Positions 1 through 12,354 of a stretch of 64,000 bases of DNA are shown in pieces. Within the stretch, counting starts at the first letter, position 1. The number at the start of each line of letters is the position of its first letter. The DNA comes from Schistosoma haematobium (Eukaryota; Platyhelminthes; Trematoda; Strigeidida; Schistosomatidae): positions 33,587,809 through 33,651,808 of the forward strand of contig NC_067197.1 in the NCBI RefSeq assembly GCF_000699445.3. The letters are read 5' to 3'. The position numbers and the translations under genes were made by a program. The notes under the pieces are model-generated. The model saw only the letters and a program-made list of their open reading frames with translations. It was not told the DNA's origin and did no database searches.

Positions 1-795
1 TGAAGCAGATGTATTGGGTGACATAAATGTGGCAATAAAAATCGATCATTATTATTAAAATTATTGATTCTGAATAAAGCCCTCCATCAGGCGTTTTGAG
101 TAACATTTCTGATTACTTGGAGGGAGAGCAACGGATGAAAAGCAAGGAGAATTGGATAAATAGAATAAATTTCATACCATTAAAAATTATTTTCCCTTAG
201 GCTATGCGCTACTCAAATGATCATAATGTAAAACGATTTACACACCTCACTGGGTACATATATAATAACTAATTTTTGCAGTAAAACCTAGTAATCTAAT
301 TACAGATGACTGACTCATATATTTTAGTAATCATGAACAAGCTAAAAGCAAGTTTATAATTGAAAATTAAAGAAAAACACCAGAAAACGTGTTCGATAAA
401 TCCCCTGTAAATAATGTTGACAAACAAAGTAGTAACTGGTTATTAGTCTCGTGTGTTTTCTTATTTTTCGGCTTCTCAGAAAGTTTATATTCAAATGTTT
501 GCTTGAAATGAGTTCTTCTTGGAATTCTCTGTTATGACTGAATGGAATATTGACATAGTACAGTGCAAGAATTAAGGTAGACTATTGATCGAGATATACT
601 ATACAACAGACACTAATCAAAAGTATGTCGAAATGCACTAAGTTTTATGCTTTATGTATACTTATCAGTGTTAAAATTTAAATAATTTTGACCCGGTAGT
701 ACTAAACATTAACCAATCATTATCTTAATGTGTCAACACCATTCACAATATCATTAGATTAAACTGATATTATCAATAAATGTAAGTAATTTCAG
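1..795. other. AT-rich non-coding DNA
   Basis: I see no gene, tRNA or recognisable repeat here. The sequence is AT-rich with frequent stops in all frames, and ends where the first SINE pair begins. Confidence 0.5.
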
Positions 796-797
796 TA

Positions 798-905
798 GTT
801 GAGATCATGAGTCAATTGAAGTTAGACCACCATGGAAAACCTGGAAGCACTGGACGGCCGTCTCGTCCTATAGTGAGACTCCTCAGCAGTGCGCATCCAT
901 GATCC
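798..905 (-). mobile_element. Hammerhead SINE, partial, minus arm of an inverted pair
   Basis: This is the 3' half of a tRNA-derived, Sm-alpha-like SINE read on the minus strand. The shared block (CATGAGTCAATTGAAG, then CCATGGAAAACCTGGAAG, then GGACGGCCGT) matches the plus arm that follows at 908-1195. The hammerhead core is damaged: the invariant GAAA is GAGA. Together with the plus arm it forms a head-to-head inverted pair. Confidence 0.85.
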
Positions 906-907
906 CA

Positions 908-1195
908 GGGACTATCAGTGGAGTTCAGCCGGGTCAGTTGTGATATAGTAACTCTCAACTTCGTGGATTATTTGAAGTTAGACATTAACATCGTTGGATA
1001 CCGGCTCAGTGGTCTAGTGGTTAAGTGCTCGCGTGCGAAACGAATAGGTCCTGGATTAGAATCCCGCGAGCGGGATCATGGGTGCGTACTGCTGAGGAGT
1101 CCCGAAATAGGACGAAACGGCCGTCCAGTGATTTCAAGTTTTCCATGGTGGTCTAGCTTCAATTGACTCATGATCTCAACCATTGAAATTACAAA
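908..1195 (+). mobile_element. Hammerhead SINE, near full length, plus arm
   Basis: This is a tRNA-derived SINE. A pol III A-box-like TGGTCTAGTGG lies at about 1011-1021 and a B-box-like GGATTAGAATCC follows about 35 nt later, as in a tRNA-type promoter. Downstream come a hammerhead ribozyme core and the family 3' block ending CATGATCTCAACCATTGAAATT. The 5' part (AGTGGAGTTCAGCCGGGTC) matches the 5' end of the copy at 62.5 kb read in reverse. An 82-residue reading frame across it is spurious. Confidence 0.85.
1084..1133 (+). ncRNA. Hammerhead ribozyme inside SINE, best preserved copy
   Basis: All conserved hammerhead elements are present. CTGAGGA (the CUGANGA box) is at 1092-1098. Stem II is GTCC/GGAC closing a 7-nt loop, GAAAC is at 1114-1118, a minimal stem III is GGCC, and the GTC cleavage triplet ends at 1125. 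Stem I is short (ACTG/CAGT). Schistosome SINEs are known to carry type I hammerheads. Activity is inferred, since stem I may be too weak to act well. Confidence 0.7.
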
Positions 1196-1199
1196 TGTA

Positions 1200-2750
1200 A
1201 GTAACTTGATGAGTTGAATAATTACTCCTTCCTAACATTCTCTAATAATAATAAGCTGGTAAATTGGTTAAAGTTGGCATTGTGAGACAGTTAGTAATAA
1301 ATTTTTGATGTATAGGTAACTCAGTCACTATAAGACCTAGAGCTCCTTGATTCAATCTCTAATCAAGTCTGCTGAATAGTCCTATATTGGAAAGAAACAT
1401 CTATATGTTTTGTTTCGGTAAAATTAATCAGGGATATATAAGTATTATCGAATTCTTTGATTTTCCCAAATCTCTCATGGTAGAGAAAATGTCAGTCAAC
1501 GAAAATGAACTCAGCAAATCTAGAATAATCCACAGACGTAGACTCTGAGTATGTCGTAAAGTCCATCTTGGAAGTTTTCATATAATTATGGTTTCTAAAA
1601 TATGAACAGTATAAAACTGAAAAATCGTTTTCATTAATGTCTTTTAAAGTGAACGCTCGATTCGATTTCTTAGTTGTTTCTAATAATCACAGGCTGAATA
1701 TATACGGTAGCTTGAATGTAGGAAAGAAGGCGCGAAGAATTTATTTGAATGCCAAAATTATTCGAGACGATTTAAGGATATATCAAATTTTATATGATTT
1801 ATTTACAGATAGAATGACGGTCAGTTTTGTATAAATTGAACTCAAATGCATCTAATAATAATAGTTCAATAACTTATTGTATGAACATACATTTACAAAA
1901 TTATACAATTATGCATCTAGAATCCTTCTTAAGATGTGAATGCATGTCACATACAATTAGAAAACCTCAATTTCGTATACAATTAGCATTCCAATTAATT
2001 AAGCCATTACTTCCCATATCAATGACATTGTCTTGTAGTTAGATGTAATGTAAATCTCTGATCTATCAACTCATAGTATTTATTTCTACACGTATTAATT
2101 TGATGGTATACAATTTTTAAAAAAATTAGAATACATCAGTCGACGAAAAGACCTGATATTCTGATTTTAATTGAGTTTGTTAGAAGCTCTCAAAAACTCC
2201 TCAGAAAAGTTTTCAGAAGCTTGAGAAAGACTAGAGATACTTTATCTAATCAGCATTCAATAGGAATCTCTAAGATAGTTCTAAGAAAACGATAGATTGT
2301 GTGTCATATCCTGATTGGATAATTATTGACTTTGTTACTATGTTTGGCAAGTTTATGGTACTTTTTTAGAATATCAGTGTCACTCATAAACGTAGAAATA
2401 TCCTTGTTATATAAACCTAAACTAACTTCGAAAGTTAGATAGATGATCCTTGGAGAATACATATTGTCAATATGATTTTTGTTATTCACAATTGAACACA
2501 TGCATACGATGAATTTATTATGTACGGGCAAAGTAACTGTTCCAAAAATAATAAAATAATAAATAAATCCTACAACTGTATGCACTAAAGAACTTGTTAA
2601 AAATAGTAATTTAATGATGGACAGGTAGCTGAATCCTTTCAGCCTGCATGTATAGTTATGCAAAAGCAATCTGGAGTTGTGTTTAATAAAGTTATAATTA
2701 TTCAAACAAGTTAATCGAAAATTCTGCAAGAACTATTTCTTTGAAATGTC
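1200..2750. other. AT-rich non-coding DNA
   Basis: Short open frames occur (for example 1637-1834 and 2304-2729 on the minus strand), but their composition is that of AT-rich intergenic DNA. No domain, splice pattern or homologous motif could be recognised. Confidence 0.5.
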
Positions 2751-2754
2751 ATTA

Positions 2755-5700
2755 TATCACCCAGTTTCCATCTAGTAAACCCCTCCTTTAGTTATTCTAG
2801 AGTTACTGCCGGTCCCAAGAACGGGTAAAAGAAGAAAGTTAGGCATGGGTTAAGCAACCCCATCCCACAGAAAAAATCTTGCTAAAATAACGCTAGCCAG
2901 GTTAAACAAATTAAACCATTTAAACTCTGCACTCTGAGTTGAAGGAAGAATTATGACGCCTCATGATGAGAGTTAAGATTCTTCGGAAGTCACGAGGCCA
3001 ATTCCCCTTCTAACAACCAGAGCATCAATGTCCATAGGTATATAGAACGTCCGGAAAATGTGGGAGACCGGAAGGACCAGTCAAATAGCAACGGAAATGA
3101 GAAGATACAACATGACAGTACTCGCAATCAGCGAAACCCACCAAACCCAAGCTGGACAGAAAAAGATAGATTTGTAAAAGAGATGCTGCTGTACTCCGGT
3201 CACGAAGAGAAAAATGCTCTTAACACTCAGGGAGTTGCCCTGATGCTGTCCAAATGAGCACGAAATCTACTTATAGGATGGGAATCTCATGGATCCAGGA
3301 TCATCAAAGCATCCTTCAAAATAAAAATGAATGGGATCACGATGAATGCTACACCCACCAATGATAGCAATGACGACGACAAAGATCAGTTCTACGAGAG
3401 GCTGCAGTTGATTATAGAAAAGTGCTCAGGAAACGACCTGACCATCCTGATGGGGATCTAAACGCCAGAATTCGGATTGACAACGCCGGATATGAATATA
3501 TCATGGGACGGCATGGACCGACAGGGAGAAATGAACGAAAATAGTGACATTTGCAAATTTATGTGCATTCAACGAATTAGTTATAGACGGTAAAATATTC
3601 CCACACAAATATATACACAATGCTACATGGGTCTAACTGGACCACACTACACAGAACCAGATAGATCATATTTTCACCACTAAAAAGCTCGGAAGAACAA
3701 TTGAAGATGTAAAAGTCAATAGAGGAGCTGACATAGCTTCAGATCACCACCTGGTTGTGGCCAAGATGAAACTGAAGCTAAAGAAACATTGAACAACTGG
3801 GGGAACAGCATTACAAAGTTTCAATACAGCCTTCCTTCAACATGCTGATGAACTCAACTAATTCAAGGTAGTTCGCACCAGCAGCTTTCAAGCCTTACAA
3901 GATCTACTCAAAGAAGAAGAAACTACTATGGAGGACAACTGGAAAGGGATCAAAGAAGCGCTAACTTCAACGTATCAGAAGGTTCTGGGCCGCAAGAAGT
4001 ATCATCATAAGGAATGGATCTCTGTAGAAACACTGGACAAGATCAAAGAAAGGAAGGACAAAAAGATAGCAATTAACAACAGCTGAACATGAGCAGAGAA
4101 AGTCCAAGCACAAGCTGAGTACACAGAAGCAAACAAGAAAGTGAAGAAGAGCATTAAAGCTGACAAGCAGAAATACGTGGAAGAGCTAACAATGACGGCA
4201 GAAAAAGATGCAAGAGAAGAAAATATGGGACAACGATGTGATACTAAGAAGAAGCTAGCAGGGAAATATAGCAAACCAGAGAGGCCGGTCAAAGACAAAG
4301 AAGGCAGGCCAATCACTGAAATTCAAGAACAGAGGAATGGATGGACGAAACACTTCGGGGAACTCCACTGGATTCACCAGATATCAAAGCAACACGCACA
4401 TACCTTCTTATAGATGTCACTCCACCAACGACCGAAGGAATCAGGATGGTCATCAGACAAATCAAGTGTGAGAAAGCAGCAGAACCTGACAATATAACAG
4501 CTGAAGCACTGAAGTCAAATATAGGAGCAACTGCAAATATGCTTTACGTTATATTCAAGGAGATTCGGGAGGAAGAACAAGTTCTGACAGACTAGAAAGA
4601 AGCATAACTCATCAAAATACCAGAGAAAGGAGATCTGAGTAAATGTGAAAACTACAGAAGAGTCACACTACTATCGATACCAGGCAAAGTTTTTAACAGT
4701 GTTGCCTTACCAGATGAAAATTCGGTAACGTCCAACTTCGAGACAAAAAGGCTGGATTCCGTAAGGATCTGGCGTGCACAGACCAAATTGAGACACTACG
4801 GATCGTCGTTGAACAATCATCTGACTATGAAAAAGCATTCGATAATACGGGTAGGAGAACCTTTTGGAAATCTCTTCGACACTATAGAGTACCTGAAAAA
4901 AATCGTCAACATTATACGAAATTCACACGATGAACTATACTACAAAGTCGTGCATGGAGAACAGATGACAAACCCATTACAAACGAGGACCAGTGTCCGA
5001 CAGGGCTGCTTACCCTAGCTCTTTCTCTTTCTTCTGCTGGTCGATTGGATTATGAAGACCTTCATATCTGAGGGAAATCACAGAATACAATGGACAGCTT
5101 TGATGCAACTAGATTATTTTGACTTTGAAGATGACCTGACCCTTCTATCCCATACACATCATCAAATGCAGATCTAGACAAACAGTGTAGCAGCAGTAGG
5201 CCTCAACATACATGAGGGAAAAAGCATGATCCTCGAACACAACACGAAAAACGCCAACCTAATCGCACTTGAGAGAGAAACTCTGGAAGTAGTGGAAAGG
5301 TTTGTGTATCTGGGTAGCACCATCGACGAACCTGGAGGATATGATGAAGACATAAAGGCTAGGATTGGCAAAGTAATAGCCACATCCCAACAGTTGAAGA
5401 ACATATGGAACTAAAAACAACTGTCAACTAATATCAAAGTCACAATCTTCAAAGAATACGTCAAGATGGTTCTACTGTACAGAGCTGAAACGTGGAGAAC
5501 TACCAAAACCAAAATTGGAAAGGTACGAGTATTTATAAACAATTGTCCACGTAAGATACTGAATGTCCGTTTGCCAGATACCATCAGCAACAACCCGCTG
5601 CGGCAGAGAACAAACCAGCTTCGAGCTGAAGAGGAAATTAGGGAAAGGCGTTGGAAGTGGATAAGATACACATTACGGAAATCATCAAACTACATCACGA

Positions 5701-5893
5701 GGCAAGAGATAACTTGAAATCCTGAAGGGAAACGAAAAAGAGAAAGACCAAGGAACATGTTGCGTCGGGGACTGGAAGCAAACATGAAAAGGATGAGTAG
5801 CAACTGGAAAGATTTGTTCAAGACAGAGTTGGATGGAGAATGTTGGTAGGCGGCCTATGCTCTACGACAAGATGTAACAGGCGTGAGTACGTT
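2755..5893 (+). mobile_element. Degenerate near full-length RTE-like LINE (TAAG-tail family)
   Basis: This is a decayed APE-type non-LTR retrotransposon. A conserved leader with a hairpin (ATGGG..CCCCAT near 2846-2866) precedes endonuclease-like sequence (around 3185-3800, including the CSGNDLTILMGI stretch near 3425-3460), then a reverse transcriptase with NYRRVTLLSIPGKVFN near 4650-4690 and RQGCLP near 5000. The catalytic FADD motif is FEDD near 5128. The 3' domain follows with YLGSTIDEPGGYDED and the KRKRERPRN block near 5730-5760. Many stops and frameshifts break every domain, so it is not functional. The TAAG tail survives only as GGCGTGAGTACG near 5880. The same family recurs at 40.6, 48.2, 52.3, 55.3 and 61.4 kb. 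I assign it to the RTE clade (SR2-like) from overall architecture; the exact family name is uncertain. Confidence 0.85.
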
Positions 5894-6670
5894 CCAGATT
5901 CGGACCTCACATATCATTTTCTCTTTAGGAATTTGGACAACGTCATTAACCTTAAAACTAATCAATATAGCCCATAAATCAGTAATTGGTAAATTAGTCA
6001 CACGTAACATATTAAACGTACTAGATAAACTCTGTTTCCAGCAGCCAATATGTAATAAAACCTTAAATCTTAAAAATCAGTTGACATTCCACAAATTTAT
6101 GCTCATATCTACGAATATGAAAGGTGAAACGACCTGAAAGAAACTGACATTCCATGTTGGGCTTAACTTATCGTCATGCAGTTTTACAGTCATATATTGT
6201 CACCATTGTTTAATTTGGCCTCATTTTTTTATTATTTTAATTCAAAATTTGATACAGGGAATACCAAACAATGATATTTTTATTTAATTTATAGCCTAAT
6301 TACACTTTAAATGTCTTGGTATAAAAGGTTTGTGTGAGATCATTGTATGTGAATAGCCTTTTTGGCTTACCCATGATCTTATCAAGGATTGAACTCCAGT
6401 TTAGCAGGTGTACTACATTTAGACTACTGAATTCGGTATACTTTGATATTTTCATCTTTAGTCATTTCACGTTGTTATACGACTATCAGTTATTCCTATA
6501 TGTGATGACGACCTAACCTTTCAATATAGTCGAACTTCAACAATCACAGCTTCCTGCTAAATATTCTAAGATTATCTCTCAAAGTTTACCAATAGTATAT
6601 CAACGATTATTATTAGAATGATAAGTTTGAATTACAGAATACTACATTTTATAACGTATATATTACTTTT
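5894..6670. other. AT-rich non-coding DNA
   Basis: Nothing recognisable. Short open frames here have no visible domain. Confidence 0.45.
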
Positions 6671-6671
6671 T

Positions 6672-6950
6672 CAATGGTTAAGATCATGAGTCAGTTGAAG
6701 CTAGACCACCATGGAAAACCTGGAAGCATTGGACGGCCTTCTCTTCCTATAGTGGGACTCCTCAACAGTGCGCATCCACGACCTCGCCCCCTGAGAGATT
6801 TGAACCCAGGACCTACTGGTTTCGCGCGCGAGCACTCAACCACTAAGACGAAACGGTCGTCCATTGCTTCCAGGTTTTCCATGGTGGTCTAGCTTCAACT
6901 GACTCATGATCTTAACCATTGAAATTACTATAATATCCACAAAACCCATC
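6672..6950. mobile_element. Head-to-head inverted SINE pair
   Basis: The minus arm (about 6672-6843) carries the SINE 3' block, a mutated hammerhead (CTGAGGA is TTGAGGA) and the tRNA-like head with B-box-like TTTGAACC. It joins directly to a plus arm (about 6846-6950) that starts inside the hammerhead at GACGAAAC and runs to the same 3' end. The 3' extension ACTATAATATCCACAAAACCC recurs at 47.4 and 62.85 kb. The two arms could form an almost complete hairpin of about 100 bp. Confidence 0.85.
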
Positions 6951-7389
6951 TGGTATATATTTCTGTTGATTAGTTTCCGTAGACATTATATTTAACCATG
7001 ATTCCTAGTCTATTAAAATCAATCACTTAACACTTTATTTTTTATTTTGATGTATTTTGTGTACAAAACTTTTAAACATTAAAAAAAATTCCGTTTCTAA
7101 CCAATTGAACTTATATATTTCATTAGAAAAATCTACAATTGAAGAAAAAAAGGTATTTTTCCCTCCCTCCCCCTCTTTCTCTCCCTTTTTCTATGTCCAA
7201 GTTATTGTATCGATTTTTGAAATTTCGATTCTTTTCCCATGCTTTTTTCTCATTCTGAAAAAAATTGATTTAACATGTAGAATTAAATCAAGTGGTTAGA
7301 AATTAGTTTAGATAGTATTTATTTTTTTCTTTCCAGGTAAATGTTAGGAAATTAATAGATCTAAGCATTAAAAGTTTTGAAGAAGTATA

Positions 7390-7650
7390 TATATATAAAT
7401 ATTATGGAAAACCTGGAATTACTGAAAGGCCGTTTCGTCCTAGTATGGAACTCCTCGACAATGCGCATCCACAATTCCGCAAGCGGGATTTGAACTAAGA
7501 AAGTTTGGTTTCGCATGTAAACGCTTAACCACTAGACCACTGAGCTGGCATCCACAGGTGTTAATGTCTAGCCTCAATCAATCCATGAAATTGTGTGACA
7601 ATTTTCCATTGTACCTGTCTCTGTCTGGCATGGATTAGCTCCACTGGTCC
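7390..7650 (-). mobile_element. Hammerhead SINE, full-length minus arm
   Basis: The minus-strand SINE runs from the 3' block ATGGAAAACCTGGAA through the hammerhead region and tRNA-like head to the SINE 5' end (GCTCCACTGGTCC near 7630). The ribozyme core is broken: CTGAGGA is degraded and the cleavage triplet GTC is TTC. A plus arm follows immediately. Confidence 0.8.
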
Positions 7651-7770
7651 AGCAAGCGGGATCGTGAGTGAGCACTGCTGAGAAGTCCTATAATAGGACG
7701 AAACGACCGTCCAGTACTTCCAGGTTTTCAATGGTGGTCTAACGTCAGTCGATTTGTGAACTCATTCAAA
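7651..7770 (+). mobile_element. SINE plus arm of inverted pair
   Basis: This arm begins within the B-box region (GCAAGCGGGATCGTGAG) and continues through a hammerhead with CTGAGAA (one invariant base changed), GAAAC and GTC, then the family 3' block CCAGGTTTTCAATGGTGGTC. With the preceding minus copy it makes a head-to-head pair. Confidence 0.8.
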
Positions 7771-8890
7771 AATCACCAATTTGTTCAATGAACCTGAACT
7801 TCATTGAATTGGTAAAGGTAAATTCTGCTGGAAAGATCTATATAAGATAAAATGCGTGTCCAGAACTCCACTGCTTACCAAAATCCATCTCTTCAATAAA
7901 AATTGTGATATAATGACGATGTCGAAGCAATTCATACAGATGCACATACTTCGACTAAGACTGGTCAAAATTCAGTCACGAATATTAACAATGGGATAAT
8001 TTGGAACTTTACAAACTAAATTAAAGTATCTGCATATTGCTGTTTACATTATCATAGACCCAATTATTGTAATGCATTATTTTTCAAGGGGCAAGATTTA
8101 ATATATCTGTAATTAGGAAGTTACTTTGTTTAGGATTATAGGAGATTTACTAGTTCGGGGAAGAAACTTTCGATGTGATAGGAAATAGACTTGTAGAGTT
8201 AAAAAGAATACTGTTTGAGAGACAGTTTGAGATAAACACTGCATCACAAGACATGACCATTGGATATCTGCTATTCTATGTCAATGAATAATGAAAACTA
8301 TGTTGACTGTTGACACTCATATTTGGCCGATGTAAAGGTTTGAATGATGATCCGTAATTGAATTCATGACTTTGAATGTCATGTTCACTCAAGAGAATCA
8401 GTTAGGTTATCCAAAAAGCGAAAGACTGATATTCATCCCAGTAATAAAGGAATAATCTACATTAGCAATGATAACCGTCTCTGACTCTTTTACCAGGTGT
8501 GAGTCTCTGTAATCCGTATTAAGCTATAGTGTTTGCGCGAGGGCTAGCTTTTACAACGAAGCAGTTCAAATTGACCCAGTTGTGACAGGGACTGAATATG
8601 TGACCTGTCGGTTGAAAATCCATTGATTCAATCATTGAGTCAGCTGCTCAGTCATCATCAGTTCGCTATTGGGATGATAAAAGTTTCATAAGCTTTGAAA
8701 TACAGGATGTAAATGTAGCTATAAGTCTTGACTTAAAAAACGCTAGAACACTGTAGATTTACTTCCTCCAAAGTTTTTCGTTTGTGGTAGTCAATTTAAA
8801 AAGATTTCACATTCTTTGAAGTTATTTGGAGTTGTATTTGCCAATTTACTAAGACCCCATTTAGAAAGAAACTTAGTATCTAGTACGATG
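7771..8890. other. AT-rich non-coding DNA
   Basis: No supported gene or repeat was recognised between the SINE pair and the LTR-like repeat. Confidence 0.4.
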
Positions 8891-8894
8891 TTAA

Positions 8895-9300
8895 TGCACA
8901 AGTGTTATTCTAGCTTCCGGACAGACTAGTTTATTCATTCCTCTTGAGTCACATTTGACCATGTTAATTACTCGCTTATCAGCCTTGCATGTCTTTACGT
9001 AAGCGTATGTGTGTATCGATTACCCTATTCATCATATGTCTTCGCCTTATTTTCATCTAACTATAAATATTGAGTCACGCTTTAGCAAAGCTAGTTAGCT
9101 CACTCACCTTCTCCCCCTCGCTTTTCTGTTTTCAATTCTGAGTGCCTGTCTGGATAAACGAGTGATTGAAATAAATTCATTCAACTCAACCCGTATGTGA
9201 CTTCTTATTACTGCCGTCACACAAACCAGGTTAGCCTACGTAATATTCGGAGTTAAATGGAAGATTATGTTCATAACACCTTCATACAACCATCGAAATC
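8895..9300. repeat. LTR-like interspersed repeat (copy 1)
   Basis: About 400 bp matching, in reverse complement, 55709-56065. A weaker relative lies at 23800-24090. On the plus strand it holds a TATA-like TATAAATA near 9063 and an AATAAA near 9170, an arrangement expected of a retrotransposon LTR. Its orientation remains unresolved because the 55.7 kb copy has a Gypsy-type primer-site-like sequence on the opposite side. Confidence 0.6.
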
Positions 9301-10077
9301 GGATTCAGATCAAAGGACAAAGAAAGATGTACTCAGGCAGCTGGCTTTTGATTTATTTTAGACGCGGTTATTCTTAGGCGTATCGGAAAAATTTACATTA
9401 AGTTGGTGACTGACATTTCCAACCTGTTTTAAAAATGATTAATTTCTCAAGTCTTTCTCCGTCTTCTTAAAGTATGTAGTAGTCTCGTATTAAGATTCCA
9501 TATCTCAGTTATGGCGTCCTATCATCTTACTTTTTTGTAGGACTGATCCCCTCTGATTTCATCGCGGAAATATTCTCAAACTCTGGTAGAATAAACACAC
9601 TTTCCTCACAGAGTGGCCAAAGCATAAAAATCTCTACCTTAGTAAATGGCACTAGATTTAGTGGCGATTTGTTTGAGAAGCACTTTCAAGAATTAGTACT
9701 GTCTAATCCAACTGCTATCATTATTATTGAGCACTCAAGCTAGTAGGCCATATAAAAAGACATTTTATATTATGTTAATCATGTCGAGGTGCCTACTGGT
9801 AAAATTGTACTGTGTATGATGTATAATTAACTCTGGTCAGAAAATAGCAAGTATTGGATTCCAAATCAGTAGTTTATCAACAACATAACAACCACGGAAC
9901 GTGAAATTCAAGTTAGGCTGAAGCTAAGGGCATGAACGAAGGAGTAATTACCAGCTAGAATGCAACGTGTCTATAGACGTAAAGTCCATGATGACAACTA
10001 TGCTTGCACTTTATAGTTAGAAAATAATTATTCAATTTCTTGTGAAAATATTCATTTTTAGATTTGAGGAGTGAAAT
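9301..10077. other. AT-rich non-coding DNA
   Basis: Nothing recognised. Confidence 0.4.
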
Positions 10078-10238
10078 TATGATGATTAGGAGTATTTGAA
10101 TTATAGTACGAACTAAGAATCCCAGAAATAACGTAGTCGGATCAAGAAGTAGTAAATGAGCACGAACGAATGTACTGTATTTGGAATTCGAAATCAAGCA
10201 TTCAACAAGTACAAAGGAATCATTAGTTCATTCAAACA
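10078..10238 (-). mobile_element. Solo LTR of the Gypsy-type element
   Basis: The reverse complement is alignable base for base with the two 161-bp LTRs at 22125-22285 and 24608-24768. It starts TGTTTG, contains ATTCGTTCGTGCTCAT, TGATCCGACTACGTTATTTC and TGGGATTCTTAG, and ends near ATCATCATA. No internal retroviral-like sequence flanks it, so it is a solo LTR. Confidence 0.8.
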
Positions 10239-11276
10239 CCACAGAAATTCACCAAATGACGATATCATCCTGATATGAAAAAGGCATTTAAATAAATAGA
10301 GACAAAGAGCTTATAATTGATTTATTCTGGATGTATATATTTCTTGTAACCTGTGGTCAGCCATATTTGAGAGTGAGGATATAATTCAACAGTGACCTCT
10401 CATTACGGTCATAATATATCAAAGATCTATTGTGTCATTTTGTCCATAAGACCTACAGGTTTCGATTTCTTATTTGAACTCATAAACCATGGGACAAATT
10501 TGATGGAATATAAAGGATAAACTTGAAAGCTTTATTCAATTCAACTTGATGACCTATGTCTACCAAGTGAGCAAGAAAAGAACTCTTAATCACTATTACC
10601 TGTCCTTTGCTCAACCAAGACGGATACTGTTCTGCTATGCGATGACGGACATGCTAAGCTGTGCGCCCTATATAACTGGCTCCGCAGGAGCAGTTGAATT
10701 GGTAAATGAACATGGATGTGGCGAATTCAAGTAATCTGTCTTTGTTAACCGTTCTTATTATGAGGAAGTTGTATTCAAATATAAAACGCAATTTTAAAAT
10801 GTATTTTATTTATTTGAAACTATTGGTTTCGGATTCTTTTGACTTTTCAACTCTAATCATCAATTCTCTAGTTGGAAAGATTCATTTATCAATTGTGAAG
10901 TGACTATCACAACTTAGTAAACGGAAAACGACACTTTTGTAAATCATTTTCTAAATTAAAAAAGTATTAAATTACTAAATTCGATCTAGTCATTGATTAG
11001 ATGGTGAGTTTTTTTCCACCTAAAAGGAACAAGCTATTGGATGTTTGAATAATCTTCGAAATTCACCCACTTTTCCACCTACATTAAATGAGTGAATCAT
11101 TCAGTCGAATGGAAAAATGTTATTAGCTTTTATTCTTTTTTATTTTGTTGTTTAGATTTGTACATTTCCGATTACCGATTTAATTTATTCACAATTTTGA
11201 ATACAACGGCTTGTTACATATTTTTAGCATATAAACTTCAGTTGTTTAACCAAATAGATACTTATCGAGTATTAAT

Positions 11277-11325
<49 letters not shown>

Positions 11326-11690
11326 GCGTAGCAGGATAGTGGGTAAGACAGTAGTTACTAGATATCTAATTTATTTTGCCCAACGGTTATCGATTTAATT
11401 TCCTAATCTAACCTTGTGTTTCCATTGTGTTTTAAATAATTGATTCAGGGAAACAAACTAAAAATACATTCAATAAATAAATAAGTTCATAAATAATGAA
11501 AGAATAGACCAATTCTTGATGACCTTTTATATTCAATGTTAGCCATGTTTCTATTTGCTTATTTTCTTAACAAAGCAGTAATATTTCAATAAATAACTTT
11601 TAAATAGTTAACGCAACAGCAAACATTTTCTATAGTTTATGTCACGAACTGAAATTAGTTAAACAATCATTGAAAATCAAGTTGCACTAG
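10239..11690. other. AT-rich DNA with (TA)23 microsatellite
   Basis: No gene was recognised. A pure TA run occupies 11279-11324, and the 79-residue frame ending in alternating Y and I is a by-product of it. Confidence 0.5.
11279..11324. repeat. (TA)23 microsatellite
   Basis: An uninterrupted TA dinucleotide run, visible directly. Confidence 0.97.
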
Positions 11691-12125
11691 ACAGCTGTTT
11701 CCTTCTAGTATAGGACTCTTCAACAGCGTACAACCACGGACCACCGAGAATCAGACAAATAACCTTCAAGTTCCATGGTGAACCCCTAAGTTTGAAACCA
11801 AGTTAACCAAGATTTATTGGTCAGTATTCCTAACTTCGATCAGTTTGCCATATTGCAAAACCATCTTCCAATACCATTTCTAGGTAAAACTGTCTCATAT
11901 CTGATATAGTTAAACTTTACTGGTTACAATCTCACTTGAATCATAGAAATTACCTCCCAAATTTAGTCACTAGGAAGCACGTAATTACCACTAGTATAAA
12001 CAATCAAAATGTGAATTGCTCATTGCAAGAATTAAAGATTTTGTGTTAGATTCACAGTGGTTTGTGGGTGTGCACTGATGAGGAGTCTCATACTAAGACG
12101 GTAAACCTGTATATTACATTCTAGT
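11690..12125. mobile_element. Heavily decayed inverted SINE pair
   Basis: A minus fragment around 11690-11765 (CTAGTATAGGACTCTTCAACAG) and a plus fragment around 12050-12115 (GTGGGTGTGCACTGATGAGG, then ACTAAGACGGTAAAC) match the hammerhead segment of the SINE family. About 290 bp of unrelated or eroded sequence separates them. Both ribozyme cores are destroyed. Confidence 0.5.
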
Positions 12126-12315
12126 TCCCAACGATTATCTAACTTTATTTCGCAATGTAAACTATAAACAAAGTAATGTTCACCTCAACAAAGTATTTAA
12201 ATCATCACTGCTAAGGATAAAACTTATTAAAACTACTTCTATAAGACATTTAGACTCATCAATGAATGAGTATTTCTTAATACTGTTACAACTGTTAACA
12301 GGTTTACTATTGAAC

Positions 12316-12354
12316 CAATAATAATAATAACAATAATAATAATAATAATAATAA
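12316..12354. repeat. (AAT)n microsatellite
   Basis: An AAT trinucleotide run with one interruption, visible directly. Confidence 0.95.

Noticed and set aside
1005..1075. tRNA-like segment with A- and B-box motifs
   Set aside because: It is the tRNA-derived head of the SINE, not a functional tRNA gene; no cloverleaf acceptor stem is evident.
2304..2729. 141-residue minus-strand open frame
   Set aside because: Codon content is that of AT-rich intergenic DNA and no domain was recognised. One long frame by chance is expected in a window of this size.
2755..2900. Ribozyme-like fold at the start of the TAAG-family LINE
   Set aside because: A hairpin (ATGGG..CCCCAT) is present, but I could not draw a full pseudoknot, and the boundary of this old copy is not fixed by a target duplication.
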